A stretch of DNA of 64,000 nt from Nocardioides turkmenicus (GCF_011045035.1 NZ_JAALAA010000006.1:186001-250000), one strand, 5' to 3'. Counted from the stretch's first letter, positions 40,262 to 49,167 are shown. Numbers and translations: made by a program. Notes: generated by a model not told the origin, from the sequence alone.

Positions 40262-41098
40262 TCAGCTCTGCTTCTTCGGCATCACGTACTTGGCCCCGAG
40301 CGCGATCAGGTCCTGGTAGCGCGAGCCGGTGAACTTGCCGAAGTTGTGGATCACGTGGGCGTCGAGTCCGACGAGCACGCGGGCCTGCTTCTTCTCGATG
40401 CCCTTGACGATGATCTCGGCGGCGCGCTCCGGCTCCATCTTGGCGAGCTTCTCGTCGAAGAACTTCGCGGTCGCCGCCTGGTCGTCCTTGGCCGAGACGC
40501 GGGCGCTGCGGGCGACCGCGGTCTTGATGCCACCGGGGTGGACCGAGGTGACGCCGACCTTGTGGCCGTCGATCAGCATCTCCTCGCGCAGCGCCTCGGT
40601 GAAGCCGCGCACGGCGTACTTGGCTGCGTTGTAGAAGGCCTGGTCGGGCATGGAGACCAGCCCGAACAGGGACGAGATGTTGACGATGTGCGCATCGCCC
40701 GACTCGATCAGGGCCGGCAGGAACAGCTTCGTGCCGTGCACGACGCCCCACCAGTCGATGCCGATGATCCAGTCGATGTCCTCCCAGTCCAGGTCGTTGA
40801 CCCGGCCCGAGAGCGCGACGCCGGCGTTGTTGATCACCACGTTGACGGTGCCGAAGTGGGCGATGACGCCCTCGGCGTACGCGGTGAAGGCCTGGCGGTC
40901 GGCCACGTCGAGCAGGTCCGACTTGATCTCGCGGGCGCCGGCCTGCTTGGCCAGCTCGACGGTCTCGGCCAGACCGGCCTCGTTGACGTCGGAGAGCGCC
41001 AGCCGTGCGCCGCGGCCGGCGAGGTTGAGCGCGAGGGCGCGGCCGATGCCGGAGCCGGCTCCGGTGAGAACGACTACCTTGTCGTCGAAGGACTTCAT
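40262..41098 (-). CDS. Short-chain dehydrogenase/reductase (SDR)
   Basis: The 278-aa protein has the NAD(P) motif TGAGSGIG (12-19), NNAG (IVVINNAGVAL), the catalytic Ser in NISSLFG and YNAAKYAVRGFTEAL with the Tyr-x-x-x-Lys pair. SDRs interconvert alcohols and ketones. ATG 41098 overlaps the monooxygenase stop by 4 nt, so it is the second gene of that operon. Such SDR/BVMO pairs often work on one ketone/alcohol pathway. Confidence 0.94.
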   Translation of the reverse strand: MKSFDDKVVVLTGAGSGIGRALALNLAGRGARLALSDVNEAGLAETVELAKQAGAREIKSDLLDVADRQAFTAYAEGVIAHFGTVNVVINNAGVALSGRVNDLDWEDIDWIIGIDWWGVVHGTKLFLPALIESGDAHIVNISSLFGLVSMPDQAFYNAAKYAVRGFTEALREEMLIDGHKVGVTSVHPGGIKTAVARSARVSAKDDQAATAKFFDEKLAKMEPERAAEIIVKGIEKKQARVLVGLDAHVIHNFGKFTGSRYQDLIALGAKYVMPKKQS

Positions 41099-42636
41099 GC
41101 GGGGACACTCTCCTTGGTCGTGGCCGGGCCGGCCGGGCTGGTCGGCGTGGTCGCGGCGGTGACGACGTACTTGTCGACGTCGAACTTGCTGGTCAGGTGG
41201 CGGAACAGGAAGGTGAAGCTCGGCCAGAGGGTGGTGTTGCGGCCGTGCTCGTCGAGATACCACGACGCGCACCCGCCCTCCGACCAGACCGTCTTGTCCA
41301 TCTTGCGCTGCAGGTCGTCGTTCCAGGCGGACGTGGCGTCCTCGGTGGGTTCGACCGTGGCGTACGCATTCGTACGCATCGTGCGGATCGCGTCGCGGAT
41401 GTAGGCCACCTGCGACTCGATCATGTAGACCATCGAGGAGTGGCCGAGACCGGTGTTGGGGCCGACCACGAAGAAGAGGTTGGGGAACTCGGGGACGGTG
41501 GTGCCCTTGTAGGCGCTCATCCCCGTCTCCGCGAACCGCTCGGCCATGGTGCGGCCCTTGCTGCCGGTGATCGCGTGGGCGATCGGGAGGTCGGTGGTGT
41601 AGAAACCGGTCGCCACCACCAGGACGTCGATCTCGCGGCTGGTGCCGTCCTTGGCGACGATCGCGTTCTCGCTGACCCGGTCGATGCCGTCGGTGATCAG
41701 GTCGACGTTGTCGGCGGCCAGCGCCGGGTAGTAGGCGTTGGAGATCAGCGTGCGCTTGCAGCCGAGCGTGTAGTCGGGGGTGACCTTGCGGCGCAGCTCG
41801 GGGTCCTTGATCCCGCGGCGGATGTTGTTCCTCGCCATCAGCTCGTGGGCCTTGGTGAGCCTGGGCTCCACGGCGAGACCCAGGACGCGGACCTCCAGGC
41901 CCCAGTAGACCGCCGCGCGGGCGAGGCGCTGGGCGCCGGGCACGTGGCGGAAGGCGGCCTTCTCGAGCTTGGAGTAGCGGTGCTCGTTGCGGGGGAGCAC
42001 CCAGGGTGCGGTGCGCTGGTAGACGTCGAGGCGCGCTGCCTTCTTCTGGATCTCCGGGACGATCTGGATCGCGCTGGCGCCGGTGCCGATCACCGCGACG
42101 CGCTTGCCGGTCAGGTCGACGTCGTGGTTCCACTGGGCGGAGTGGAAGATCTCGCCCCGGAAGGTGTCGATGCCCGCGATGTCCGGGAGCTTCGGCTCGG
42201 AGAGCGCGCCGGGGCCGGCGATGACGGTGGTGGCGGCGTACGTCCTCTTGCCGTTGGTTCCCTCGGTCTCGACGAGCCAGCGCTGCTGGGTCTCGTCCCA
42301 GGTCGCGGCGGTCACCGCGGTGTCGAAGACGAAGCGGTCCAGGGTGCCGGAACTCTCGGCGACCTTCTTGATGTATGCCTCGATCTCCGGCTGGGGCGAG
42401 AAGCTCATCGACCAGTCGGGGTTGAGGGCGAAGGAGTAGCTGTAGAGCTGGCTGGGCACGTCGCAGGCGGCACCGGGGTAGGTGTTGTCGCGCCAGGTGC
42501 CACCGACGCCGGAGCCCTTCTCGATGACGACGAAGTCGCGCTCGCCGTCCTCCTCGAGCTTGATCGCCGCGCACAGGCCTCCGAAGCCGGCGCCGACGAT
42601 GAGGTGGTCGACGTGGGTGAGGTCAGCAGTGGTCAT
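41095..42636 (-). CDS. Flavin-containing Baeyer-Villiger monooxygenase
   Basis: The 513-aa protein has the first FAD site VGAGFGGLCAAIKLEE, the BVMO fingerprint FRGEIFHSAQW (159-169), the NADPH site VIGTGASAIQIVPEI and C-terminal VVATGFYTTDLP. It inserts oxygen next to a ketone to make esters or lactones, using NADPH and O2. It is the first gene of an operon with the SDR. The promoter is unusually clear: TTGACA at 42667-42672 (minus), 18-nt spacer, CATACT at 42643-42648, then 6 nt to ATG. A TetR regulator is divergent. Confidence 0.94.
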   Translation of the reverse strand: MTTADLTHVDHLIVGAGFGGLCAAIKLEEDGERDFVVIEKGSGVGGTWRDNTYPGAACDVPSQLYSYSFALNPDWSMSFSPQPEIEAYIKKVAESSGTLDRFVFDTAVTAATWDETQQRWLVETEGTNGKRTYAATTVIAGPGALSEPKLPDIAGIDTFRGEIFHSAQWNHDVDLTGKRVAVIGTGASAIQIVPEIQKKAARLDVYQRTAPWVLPRNEHRYSKLEKAAFRHVPGAQRLARAAVYWGLEVRVLGLAVEPRLTKAHELMARNNIRRGIKDPELRRKVTPDYTLGCKRTLISNAYYPALAADNVDLITDGIDRVSENAIVAKDGTSREIDVLVVATGFYTTDLPIAHAITGSKGRTMAERFAETGMSAYKGTTVPEFPNLFFVVGPNTGLGHSSMVYMIESQVAYIRDAIRTMRTNAYATVEPTEDATSAWNDDLQRKMDKTVWSEGGCASWYLDEHGRNTTLWPSFTFLFRHLTSKFDVDKYVVTAATTPTSPAGPATTKESVPA

Positions 42637-42642
42637 ACTTCG

Positions 42643-42675
42643 AGTATGGCTTGCCTATTGAACAGGTGTCAATAG
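42643..42675 (-). promoter_or_regulatory. BVMO promoter with TetR-type operator
   Basis: On the minus strand, TTGACA (42667-42672) and CATACT (42643-42648) are 18 nt apart. The inverted repeat CTATTGA-N7-TCAATAG (42655-42675) covers the -35 and part of the spacer. It also lies 1-2 nt before the divergent TetR start. A TetR dimer bound here could block both genes. Confidence 0.75.
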
Positions 42676-42676
42676 A

Positions 42677-43282
42677 ATGGATCGCATGAGCCAACGGACG
42701 AGACTGACGCCCGAGCAGCGCCGCGAACAGCTGCTGGACCTGGGCATTCGCCTCTTCGCGCACCACTCCCTCGACGAGATCTCGATCGACGTGGTGGCGC
42801 GTGAGGCCGGGATCTCGCGCGGGCTGCTCTACCACTACTTCGGCGACAAGATGGCCTTCCGCGAGGCGGTCGTACGCCGCGCCGCCGACGCGCTCGTCGC
42901 CCAGACCGCCCCGCCCGCGACGGGGGAGCCGGTCGAGCGCCTGCTGGCCTCGATGACGGCCTACGTCGACTTCGTCGACGCCAACTACGAGGGGTACGTC
43001 TCGATGGTCCGCGGCGCCGCGAGCGACCCGGTCCTGCGCGAGATCTACGACGAGGCTTTCGGCGCGCTGGGGCTCCGGATCTTCGACGCCGGTGCCGACT
43101 TCGTCGAGGACACCCCGGCCGCCCGGCTGATGGTGCGCGGGTGGCAGGCGATGTCGGAGGAGCTGGTGCTCTCCTGGAAGGCGGACCCCGCGGGGCTGTC
43201 GCGCGAGGAGCTGCTGGGGGTGCTGGCCGGGTCGCTGCCGGTGCTGCTGGAGATGCTGCCCGAAAGGACTAGGCGCGAATAG
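42677..43282 (+). CDS. TetR-family regulator of the monooxygenase operon
   Basis: The 201-aa protein starts with RTRLTPEQRREQLLDLGIRLFAHHSLDEISIDVVAREAGISRGLLYHYFGDKMAFREAVV, the TetR helix-turn-helix. A C-terminal ligand domain (ANYEGYVSMVRGAASDPVLREIYDEAFG) follows. It is divergent from the BVMO/SDR operon, and the CTATTGA/TCAATAG inverted repeat lies between them, so it is probably the local repressor responding to a ketone-like compound. ATG 42677 and ATG 42686 are alternative starts. Confidence 0.92.
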   Translation: MDRMSQRTRLTPEQRREQLLDLGIRLFAHHSLDEISIDVVAREAGISRGLLYHYFGDKMAFREAVVRRAADALVAQTAPPATGEPVERLLASMTAYVDFVDANYEGYVSMVRGAASDPVLREIYDEAFGALGLRIFDAGADFVEDTPAARLMVRGWQAMSEELVLSWKADPAGLSREELLGVLAGSLPVLLEMLPERTRRE

Positions 43283-43377
43283 CCCGATCGGGTCTCCCCG
43301 CGAGTCCCGCGTGACCTTAATGTTCGGCCTCTGTGCTCCGGGGCGTCCGTGAGCCTCGTCCCCAGGAGTCTCGAAGC

Positions 43378-44973
43378 ATGTCGTGGTTCAGTGCTGTCCT
43401 GCGTGCGCGCATGACGCGTGCCGTCGGAGCCGTCGCGGTCGTCCTTGCCGCGATCGGTCCTGTCTCCGCAAGCCCCTCGGCCTCCGCGGCCGAGCCGGCA
43501 GCGCCGAAGATCGCCAGCGCCTCCTACCCGACGTTCCTGGCCCCCTCGGCGATGCGGTGGCGCGGGTCCCACTGGAGTGCCACCCCGGCCTTCAGCTGGA
43601 AGCCGTCGACGACGACCGGGGTCGCGAAGTATCAGGTGCAGTCCTGGCACGGCGCCCGATGGGGCTCGTACGTTCGCGCGTCGAACACGCCCTACTCCGG
43701 GACGATGTACTCCGGCTACCGCTCCACGATCGACACGTACGCGGCCTCCCGCACCTCCATCGCCCCGGCGGTCTACTCCGGTGACCAGGTGTGTCGCCGC
43801 GTACGCGCCGTCAACGCCGCCGGCGCGGCTGGTCCGTGGTCGGGATGGAAGTGCACCTACGCCCCGTTGGGCACCGAGGAGCTCGAACGCGGCTTCGACG
43901 TGACCCCGTTCAAGTACGTCGTGCGCAACAACGGCGCGTGCTGTAACCCGGTCAACTCGGGCACGTACCTCGCCAAGGGCATCCGGATGCGAGTGCGCAC
44001 CGGGCCGGTCTACGGCAAGGCGCGGATCTACATCGGCACGACCTACCTGGGCGAGGTCAGCGGCTACGCGAAGGAGTACGGCTACAAGTACGTCACGCGG
44101 CAGAAGACGTCCAACCTCAAGGGCAGGATCCGGGTCCGGTCGCTCTCGTCGACCCGCTCGTTCCGGTTCGTGTCGCTGTGGGCGCTGCGGGCGACCGCAC
44201 CTGTCGGCACGAGCAGGGTGACACCGCGGCCTTGGGGTTCGACCGAGCAGCCTGATGAGCACACCAGGACCGGCACGGACAGCGTCGCCCCACGCATGAC
44301 GTCGTTCACCGTCTCGCCCACGTTCCCGACCGTTCGCAATCGCAACGGCGTCTACGGGGTCAAGGCCACGTGGAAGGCCAGCGACAACGTGAAGGTCGCC
44401 GGCTACGAGATCGCTGGTAAGTGGGGTGGTCACACCTCCTACGAGGACGGCGGCGGCTTCTACCAGACGACCAGCACGGCGATGTCGGCGAACGTGGACT
44501 TCGCGGGAACGTCCAACTGCCAGCGGGTCCGGGCCTTCGACGCGGCCGGCAACCACTCGGCATGGACGGCCTGGAAGTGTGCCTACTCGCCGCTGGAGCC
44601 TCTGAGCGGGAACTGGACGATCGGCGCCGCCAGCGAGGCAGGCGGCAAGATCTGGTCCTCGGTGCGGGACCAGGACGAGTTCGGCAGCCACCTCCGTACG
44701 ACCGAGCGCTGGACGGCCAAGCGACTCCGGATCCAGTATCGAGTCGGCCCGTCGTACGGCCGGGCGAAGGTCTACGTCGGTGGGACCTACTTCGGCACCA
44801 TCAACGCCCACTCCGCGACCTACGGCAACCGCTGGATCACGCTCACTGCCGACCGCGAGGCGCACGAGCGGGTCAGGTTCGTGCCGCTCACGACGAAGAC
44901 CGTCTTCATCGGCAACGTCTTCGTCATGCCCGACGTCGCCAAGTCGGTGCCGCCGGCGCCGACTCGCTACTGA
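43378..44973 (+). CDS. Secreted protein with two tandem FN3-like/beta modules
   Basis: The 531-aa protein has a signal peptide (RAVGAVAVVLAAIGPVSASPSASA). Two copies of one module follow. The first includes WKCTYAPLGTEELERGFDV and YGKARIYIGTTYLGEVSGYAKEYGYKYVT. The second includes WKCAYSPLEPLSGNWTIG and YGRAKVYVGGTYFGTINAHSATYGNRWIT. Each module pairs an FN3-like half (C..VRA.NAAG..WSGWKC) with a GY-rich beta half. A short cysteine-containing patch is shared. Function unknown, perhaps surface or matrix binding. ATG 43378 has CAGGAGT upstream. Confidence 0.8.
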   Translation: MSWFSAVLRARMTRAVGAVAVVLAAIGPVSASPSASAAEPAAPKIASASYPTFLAPSAMRWRGSHWSATPAFSWKPSTTTGVAKYQVQSWHGARWGSYVRASNTPYSGTMYSGYRSTIDTYAASRTSIAPAVYSGDQVCRRVRAVNAAGAAGPWSGWKCTYAPLGTEELERGFDVTPFKYVVRNNGACCNPVNSGTYLAKGIRMRVRTGPVYGKARIYIGTTYLGEVSGYAKEYGYKYVTRQKTSNLKGRIRVRSLSSTRSFRFVSLWALRATAPVGTSRVTPRPWGSTEQPDEHTRTGTDSVAPRMTSFTVSPTFPTVRNRNGVYGVKATWKASDNVKVAGYEIAGKWGGHTSYEDGGGFYQTTSTAMSANVDFAGTSNCQRVRAFDAAGNHSAWTAWKCAYSPLEPLSGNWTIGAASEAGGKIWSSVRDQDEFGSHLRTTERWTAKRLRIQYRVGPSYGRAKVYVGGTYFGTINAHSATYGNRWITLTADREAHERVRFVPLTTKTVFIGNVFVMPDVAKSVPPAPTRY

Positions 44974-45119
44974 CGCGTCCGCCTCGCTGACGCCGCCGCT
45001 GGTCGCGTGCGTCGACGTGTGACACAGGCGCGTGCACCCGGGAAAGCCGTCACCGGTCCCAACCGATCGACGACCGACTACGTCAGTAGGGCGTCGGGGG
45101 TTGGACCGGAGAAGGAGAG

Positions 45120-45635
45120 ATGTTGAGCAGGGACGAGGAGTTCACGGCCTACGTCAGCGAGAGACGCGCGCACCTGTTCCGCGCGGCCTACCTGCTGTGC
45201 GGTGACGAACATCGCGCCGAGGACATCGTGCAGCTGACGCTGTCGAAGGTGTACGCCGCGTGGCGGCGGGTGAAGAAGGCCGACAGCGTCGATGCCTACG
45301 TACGCCGGGTGCTGGTCAACAGCCACCTGGACGAAGGTCGCCGTCCGTGGCGGCGTGAGCGATCGGGTGAGATCGCCGACCGGCCGGCGACGGCCGGCCT
45401 CGGGGTCGAGGAGCTCGATGAGCTCTGGACGGCGCTTCGATCTCTTCCCGCAGGTCAGCGCCGGGTCGTGGTGCTTCGACACTACTGGGGTCTGTCGGTC
45501 GAGGAGACGGCCGCCGACCTCGGGGTCAGCAGCGGGACGGTCAAGAGCCAGACCTCGACCGCCCTGGCCAACCTGCGCCGCGCCCTTCGTCCCGGCCACG
45601 CTTCCGCCGACGTTGCCCGAGGAGGCCAGCGATGA
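45120..45635 (+). CDS. ECF (SigE-type) RNA polymerase sigma factor
   Basis: The 171-aa protein has region 2 (SERRAHLFRAAYLLCGDEHRAEDIVQLTLSKVYAAWRRV) and region 4 (LPAGQRRVVVLRHYWGLSVEETAADLGVSSGTVKSQTSTALANLRRAL), the SigE-like ECF class. GGAGAAGGAGAG lies just before ATG 45120. Its stop overlaps the next gene by 4 nt (ATGA), so the membrane protein encoded next is probably its anti-sigma factor or signal input. Confidence 0.93.
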   Translation: MLSRDEEFTAYVSERRAHLFRAAYLLCGDEHRAEDIVQLTLSKVYAAWRRVKKADSVDAYVRRVLVNSHLDEGRRPWRRERSGEIADRPATAGLGVEELDELWTALRSLPAGQRRVVVLRHYWGLSVEETAADLGVSSGTVKSQTSTALANLRRALRPGHASADVARGGQR

Positions 45636-46711
45636 ACACGTTCGACGACGACACCCTGCTGCGCGACAGCCTCTACCGCATCGGAGCGACCGCGCCGGTC
45701 CCGCTCGCGGACCCCGCCGAGGACGTACGCCGCGGCCGCCGCCGCGTACGCCGGACCCGCCTGGTCGCGACCGTCGGGACCGTGATGGCGGTCGGGATCA
45801 TCGGCATCGCCGGGGTGGCGCTCCAGCCCGTCATCGCGGACCGGGCCACCGATCCGGCGGGGTCGCCGACGGTCACCTCGACCTCGTCGGTGCGCCGGGC
45901 CGAGTCGGTCGCGCAGGCGCTGCCCAGCACGTTCGACCTGGCGATCAACGTGATGTTCGAGCGCGACGGCGCCTTGGCAGGCGTCCCCGACGTCGTGATG
46001 AGGCCGTTGCAGGCGACGACCGATGAGGCCATCACGATCTGGACGGCGAAGGCGGAGCAGATCGACGCCGGCGGTGACCAGGAGCTCGCGGATGTCCTCG
46101 GGAGGATCCAGCAGTCGTTGGATGGCATGCCGAAGACACGATCGGACATCCGTGACACGGCCCGGACCCAGGTGGCGGCGGCAGCGGCCTACGGGACACT
46201 CGCCGATGATCTCTTGTCGCTCGCGACGCTCGTGCCGTCGGTCGGTGACGCCGAGATCGATGCCCAGATCGAAGCGCTCGGCGCCATTCGCCCGGCGTTC
46301 CGGTCATTGGGCGAGGAGCGGGCCATCATGATGGAGGCGCTCACGAAGAAGCGCGAGCACTCGCAGGCTCTTGATATGCCCGCCGAGCCCATCGGCGAGG
46401 ACGACCTCGCGTCGCTCGCCTCGGCCGAGGCCACCTGGCGTCGATCGCTCGCGGACTTCTACACGGCGACCTCGGAGCGTCAGCGCGAGGCCCTCGACCG
46501 GATCACCTACAACACGGCGTCAGACGGGGCCATCGGGGTTCCCGCGCACCGGGCGGTCAACCAGGTCCTGTCCACCGGAAGCCTGGACCAGGTGACGATG
46601 ACGCCGGACGCTTACACGGCGTCCTGCACCGAGCTCATCCGGGGGCTGCAGAAGCTGTTCGTCGCTGCGGCGAACGAGATCATCGACGATCTCGCCGCGC
46701 TCGACCGCTAG
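45632..46711 (+). CDS. One-TM protein with NIT-like sensor domain, partner of the sigma factor
   Basis: The 359-aa protein has a short cytoplasmic head with an Arg-rich start (DVRRGRRRVRRTR) and one membrane helix (LVATVGTVMAVGIIGIAGVAL, about 44-68). A long all-helical outer part follows with VMFERDGALAG, TDEAITIWTAKAEQ, RSDIRD and SLGEERAIMMEALTKK. The spacing resembles the nitrate- and nitrite-sensing NIT domain (ER..a..., td.a...w, R..., E.a.....L). If so, the pair would couple extracellular nitrate/nitrite to an ECF sigma factor. The cytoplasmic part lacks a clear zinc anti-sigma HCC motif. The NIT call is by pattern only. Confidence 0.6.
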   Translation: MNTFDDDTLLRDSLYRIGATAPVPLADPAEDVRRGRRRVRRTRLVATVGTVMAVGIIGIAGVALQPVIADRATDPAGSPTVTSTSSVRRAESVAQALPSTFDLAINVMFERDGALAGVPDVVMRPLQATTDEAITIWTAKAEQIDAGGDQELADVLGRIQQSLDGMPKTRSDIRDTARTQVAAAAAYGTLADDLLSLATLVPSVGDAEIDAQIEALGAIRPAFRSLGEERAIMMEALTKKREHSQALDMPAEPIGEDDLASLASAEATWRRSLADFYTATSERQREALDRITYNTASDGAIGVPAHRAVNQVLSTGSLDQVTMTPDAYTASCTELIRGLQKLFVAAANEIIDDLAALDR

Positions 46712-46716
46712 CGGGG

Positions 46717-46787
46717 TGTAACACGTCGTTCGACGTACATTCCGGTCGTTCTCTTGGGGCGACCAGTACGTCGAACGACGTGTTACA
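46717..46787. repeat. 22-bp perfect inverted repeat between convergent genes
   Basis: Arms 46717-46738 and 46766-46787 are exact complements with a 27-nt spacer. The spacer itself contains GGTCG/CGACC, so a longer hairpin forms. Each arm holds the small palindrome ACGTCGTTCGACGT. It lies between the NIT-protein stop and the ornithine aminotransferase stop and resembles a bidirectional terminator or a mini REP-type element. Confidence 0.75.
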
Positions 46788-46800
46788 GGGCGGCTCGGCC

Positions 46801-48039
46801 CTACTCGGAGACGGCCGCCTCGAGCTGGTCGAGGGCCCAGTGGAGGTCCTCCTCGGCGATCACCAGGGGCGGCGCGAGGCGGATGGTGGAGCCGTGGGTG
46901 TCCTTGGCGAGCACGCCGCGGGCGAGGAGGCGCTCGCAGATCTCGCGGCCGGTGCCGACGGCCGGGTCGATGTCGACGCCGGCCCACAGGCCGCGGGAGC
47001 GGAAGCCGACGATGCCCTTGCCGACCATCGCGAGGAGGCGGTCGCGGAGGACCTGGCCGAGCGCCTCGGCGCGGGCCTGGAACTCGCCGGTCTCGAGCAG
47101 CTCGATGACGGCGGTGCCGACGGCGCAGGCGAGCGGGTTGCCACCGAAGGTGGAGCCGTGCTGGCCGGGGCCGATGACGCCGAGCACGTCGCGGTCGGCG
47201 ACGACCGCCGAGACCGGGACGATGCCGCCGCCGAGGGCCTTGCCGAGGATGTACATGTCCGGCTTCACACCGGCGTGGTCGCAGGCGAACGTGTAGCCGG
47301 TGCGGCCCAGGCCGGCCTGGATCTCGTCGGCGGCGAAGAGCACGTTCTCGCGGGTGCAGAGCTCGCGCAGGCCGATCAGGAAGTCGTCGCCGGGGATGAC
47401 GACGCCGGACTCACCCTGGATGGGCTCGACCAGGACGGCCACGGTGTTGGGGGTGATCGCGGCCTCGATCGCGGCGAGGTCGGCGTACGGGACCATCACG
47501 AAGCCGGGGGCGAACGGGCCGAAGCCGTCGCGCGCGTCGGCGTCGTCGGAGAAGCCGACGATCGTGGTGGTGCGGCCGTGGAAGTTGCCGGCCATCACGA
47601 TGATCTCGGCCTGGTCGGCCGGGACGCCCTTGACGTCGTAGCCCCACTTGCGGGCGACCTTGATCGCCGTCTCGACGGCCTCGGCGCCGGTGTTCATCGG
47701 CAGCACCATGTCCTTGCCGCACATCGCGGCCAGGCGGGCGGTGAACTCGGCGAACTGGTCGTGCACGAACGCACGCGAGGTCAGGGTGACCTTGTCGAGC
47801 TGCTCACGGGCTGCGGACAGCAGCGCGGGGTGACCGTGACCGAAGTTCAGCGCGCTGTAGCCGGCCAGCATGTCGAGGCAGTGACGGCCGTCGACGTCGG
47901 TCACCCAGGCGCCCTCGGCGTGGCTGATCACCACCTCGAGGGGGTGATAGTTGTGCGCGGAGTGTGCCTCGGCGGCCGCGAAGGCGGCGGGGGTCAAGCT
48001 GGTCGCAGCGGTGGCCTGAGCCTCGTTGAGCAGGGTCAT
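46801..48039 (-). CDS. rocD: Ornithine-oxo-acid aminotransferase
   Basis: The 412-aa protein is a class III PLP aminotransferase. It has HNYHPLEVVISHAEGAWVTDVDG (28-51), GAEAVETAIKVARKWGYDVKGVP, VEPIQGESGVVIPGDDF, LFAADEIQAGLGRTG and the PLP lysine in DMYILGKALGGG (Lys267). The HNYHPL opening is typical of ornithine delta-aminotransferase, which turns ornithine plus 2-oxoglutarate into glutamate semialdehyde plus glutamate. GGAGGAG lies 2-3 nt before ATG 48039. A GntR-like palindrome lies upstream. Confidence 0.92.
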   Translation of the reverse strand: MTLLNEAQATAATSLTPAAFAAAEAHSAHNYHPLEVVISHAEGAWVTDVDGRHCLDMLAGYSALNFGHGHPALLSAAREQLDKVTLTSRAFVHDQFAEFTARLAAMCGKDMVLPMNTGAEAVETAIKVARKWGYDVKGVPADQAEIIVMAGNFHGRTTTIVGFSDDADARDGFGPFAPGFVMVPYADLAAIEAAITPNTVAVLVEPIQGESGVVIPGDDFLIGLRELCTRENVLFAADEIQAGLGRTGYTFACDHAGVKPDMYILGKALGGGIVPVSAVVADRDVLGVIGPGQHGSTFGGNPLACAVGTAVIELLETGEFQARAEALGQVLRDRLLAMVGKGIVGFRSRGLWAGVDIDPAVGTGREICERLLARGVLAKDTHGSTIRLAPPLVIAEEDLHWALDQLEAAVSE

Positions 48040-48088
48040 CGCACTCCTCCATCGTGGGTGTTCTGGGTGATCTGAACCAGGATCATCT

Positions 48089-48106
48089 GATTGTCAGACA
48101 ATCCTA
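48089..48106 (-). promoter_or_regulatory. GntR-like operator over the rocD promoter
   Basis: GATTGTCAGACAATC (48089-48103) is a 7+1+7 palindrome of the ATTGTCNGACAAT type bound by FadR-subfamily GntR regulators. On the minus strand TAGGAT (48101-48106) is a likely -10 overlapping its edge. No GntR gene is in the window, so the regulator is distal. Confidence 0.6.
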
Positions 48107-48114
48107 CGATCAGG

Positions 48115-49167
48115 TTACGCCAGATGTCTCATCGCTGTCGCGCCTGCGGGGAAGCCCCGCATGGTCGAACGTCGAACGCGCAGCTCGACGGGCACCCCTA
48201 TGAATCGGGGAGGTTCGGTGGTGCCCTCGATCACGTCGATGAGTGCGGAGGCTGCCTGGCGGCCGACGTCGCGAGGAAAGGCGAACATGCCGGTGATCTG
48301 CGGTGAGGTCAGTTGCAGCGCGCCGCTGTCGACGGCGCTGCAGACGCCCAGCTCGGCCGGCACGCTGATGCCGCGGTTCTGCGCTTCGTGGAGCGCGCCT
48401 ATGGCCAAGTACTCCGCACTTGTGAAGACCGCGTCGGGCGGCGTCTTGCTGTCGAGCAACGATGCCAGGGCCTGGCCGGCGTCTTGCAGGGTCGGCTGCT
48501 CTGCGATCTCTACGACGCGATGCGTGATGCCTTTGGCTTCAGCCCACGACCGGTATCCCTCGGTGAGGTCCCATGTATAGGAGCGGGTCCTTCTTGTGGT
48601 GATGAAGGCCGGCTTTCGGTAGCCCTGTTCCCAGAGGTGGTCCAGCATCGTCGCTGCTGCGTCCTGGAGTTGATGATCGACGACTGCTCGGATCCGCCGC
48701 CCTCTGACGATCGGTCGGGCGGTGGTCACGATCGGAGGCTTGGGCTTGAGTTCGGGAGAGAACCATGACTCCTCCCCAGTAGGGTCCACGAGAATCACGC
48801 CGTCCACCGCGAACTGAGCCAAATCGAAGGGGCTCGAGGTGGGTGAAGCCATCACGAGTGCGTAGGAGCGCTCGTCAGCCACCTCCGCAGCACCGTTGAG
48901 CAGCTCGAGAAAGTATTCGGAGTTGGGTACCAGTGAGCAGCCGTCGGTTGCTTGGACGGAGTTCGCGATCTGCACCGCAAAGGTCCTGCTGTGGCGGGTC
49001 ATCAGCTGCTGCGCGTGCACGTTGGCTCGATAGCCGAGCGAGGCGGCGGCGCGCTTGACCCTCTCCCGGGTCGCAGCCGCTACTCGGCCACGTTCTCCCA
49101 GTACGTGGGAGACCGTGGTGATGGAGACCCCAGCCTCCCGAGCTACATCCTGGATCGTGGCGCGCAT
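48115..49167 (-). CDS. LacI-family regulator, divergent from a flavin reductase
   Basis: The 350-aa protein begins MRATIQDVAREAGVSITTVSHVLGERGRVAAATRERVKRAA, the LacI helix-turn-helix. The ligand domain (DGVILVDPTGEESWFSP, DHLWEQGYRKPAFITTRRTR, LQLTSPQITGMFAFPRDVGRQAASAL) follows. GGGAGGGA is about 10 nt before ATG 49167, which fits. An upstream ATG exists. Two LacI-type palindromes lie between it and the divergent NAD(P)H-dependent oxidoreductase, so that gene and perhaps itself are its targets. Confidence 0.9.
   Translation of the reverse strand: MRATIQDVAREAGVSITTVSHVLGERGRVAAATRERVKRAAASLGYRANVHAQQLMTRHSRTFAVQIANSVQATDGCSLVPNSEYFLELLNGAAEVADERSYALVMASPTSSPFDLAQFAVDGVILVDPTGEESWFSPELKPKPPIVTTARPIVRGRRIRAVVDHQLQDAAATMLDHLWEQGYRKPAFITTRRTRSYTWDLTEGYRSWAEAKGITHRVVEIAEQPTLQDAGQALASLLDSKTPPDAVFTSAEYLAIGALHEAQNRGISVPAELGVCSAVDSGALQLTSPQITGMFAFPRDVGRQAASALIDVIEGTTEPPRFIGVPVELRVRRSTMRGFPAGATAMRHLA

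Noticed and set aside
46717..46787. MITE or insertion-sequence remnant
   Set aside because: There is no target-site duplication at the ends and no other copy in the window; a terminator or REP-like role is more economical.
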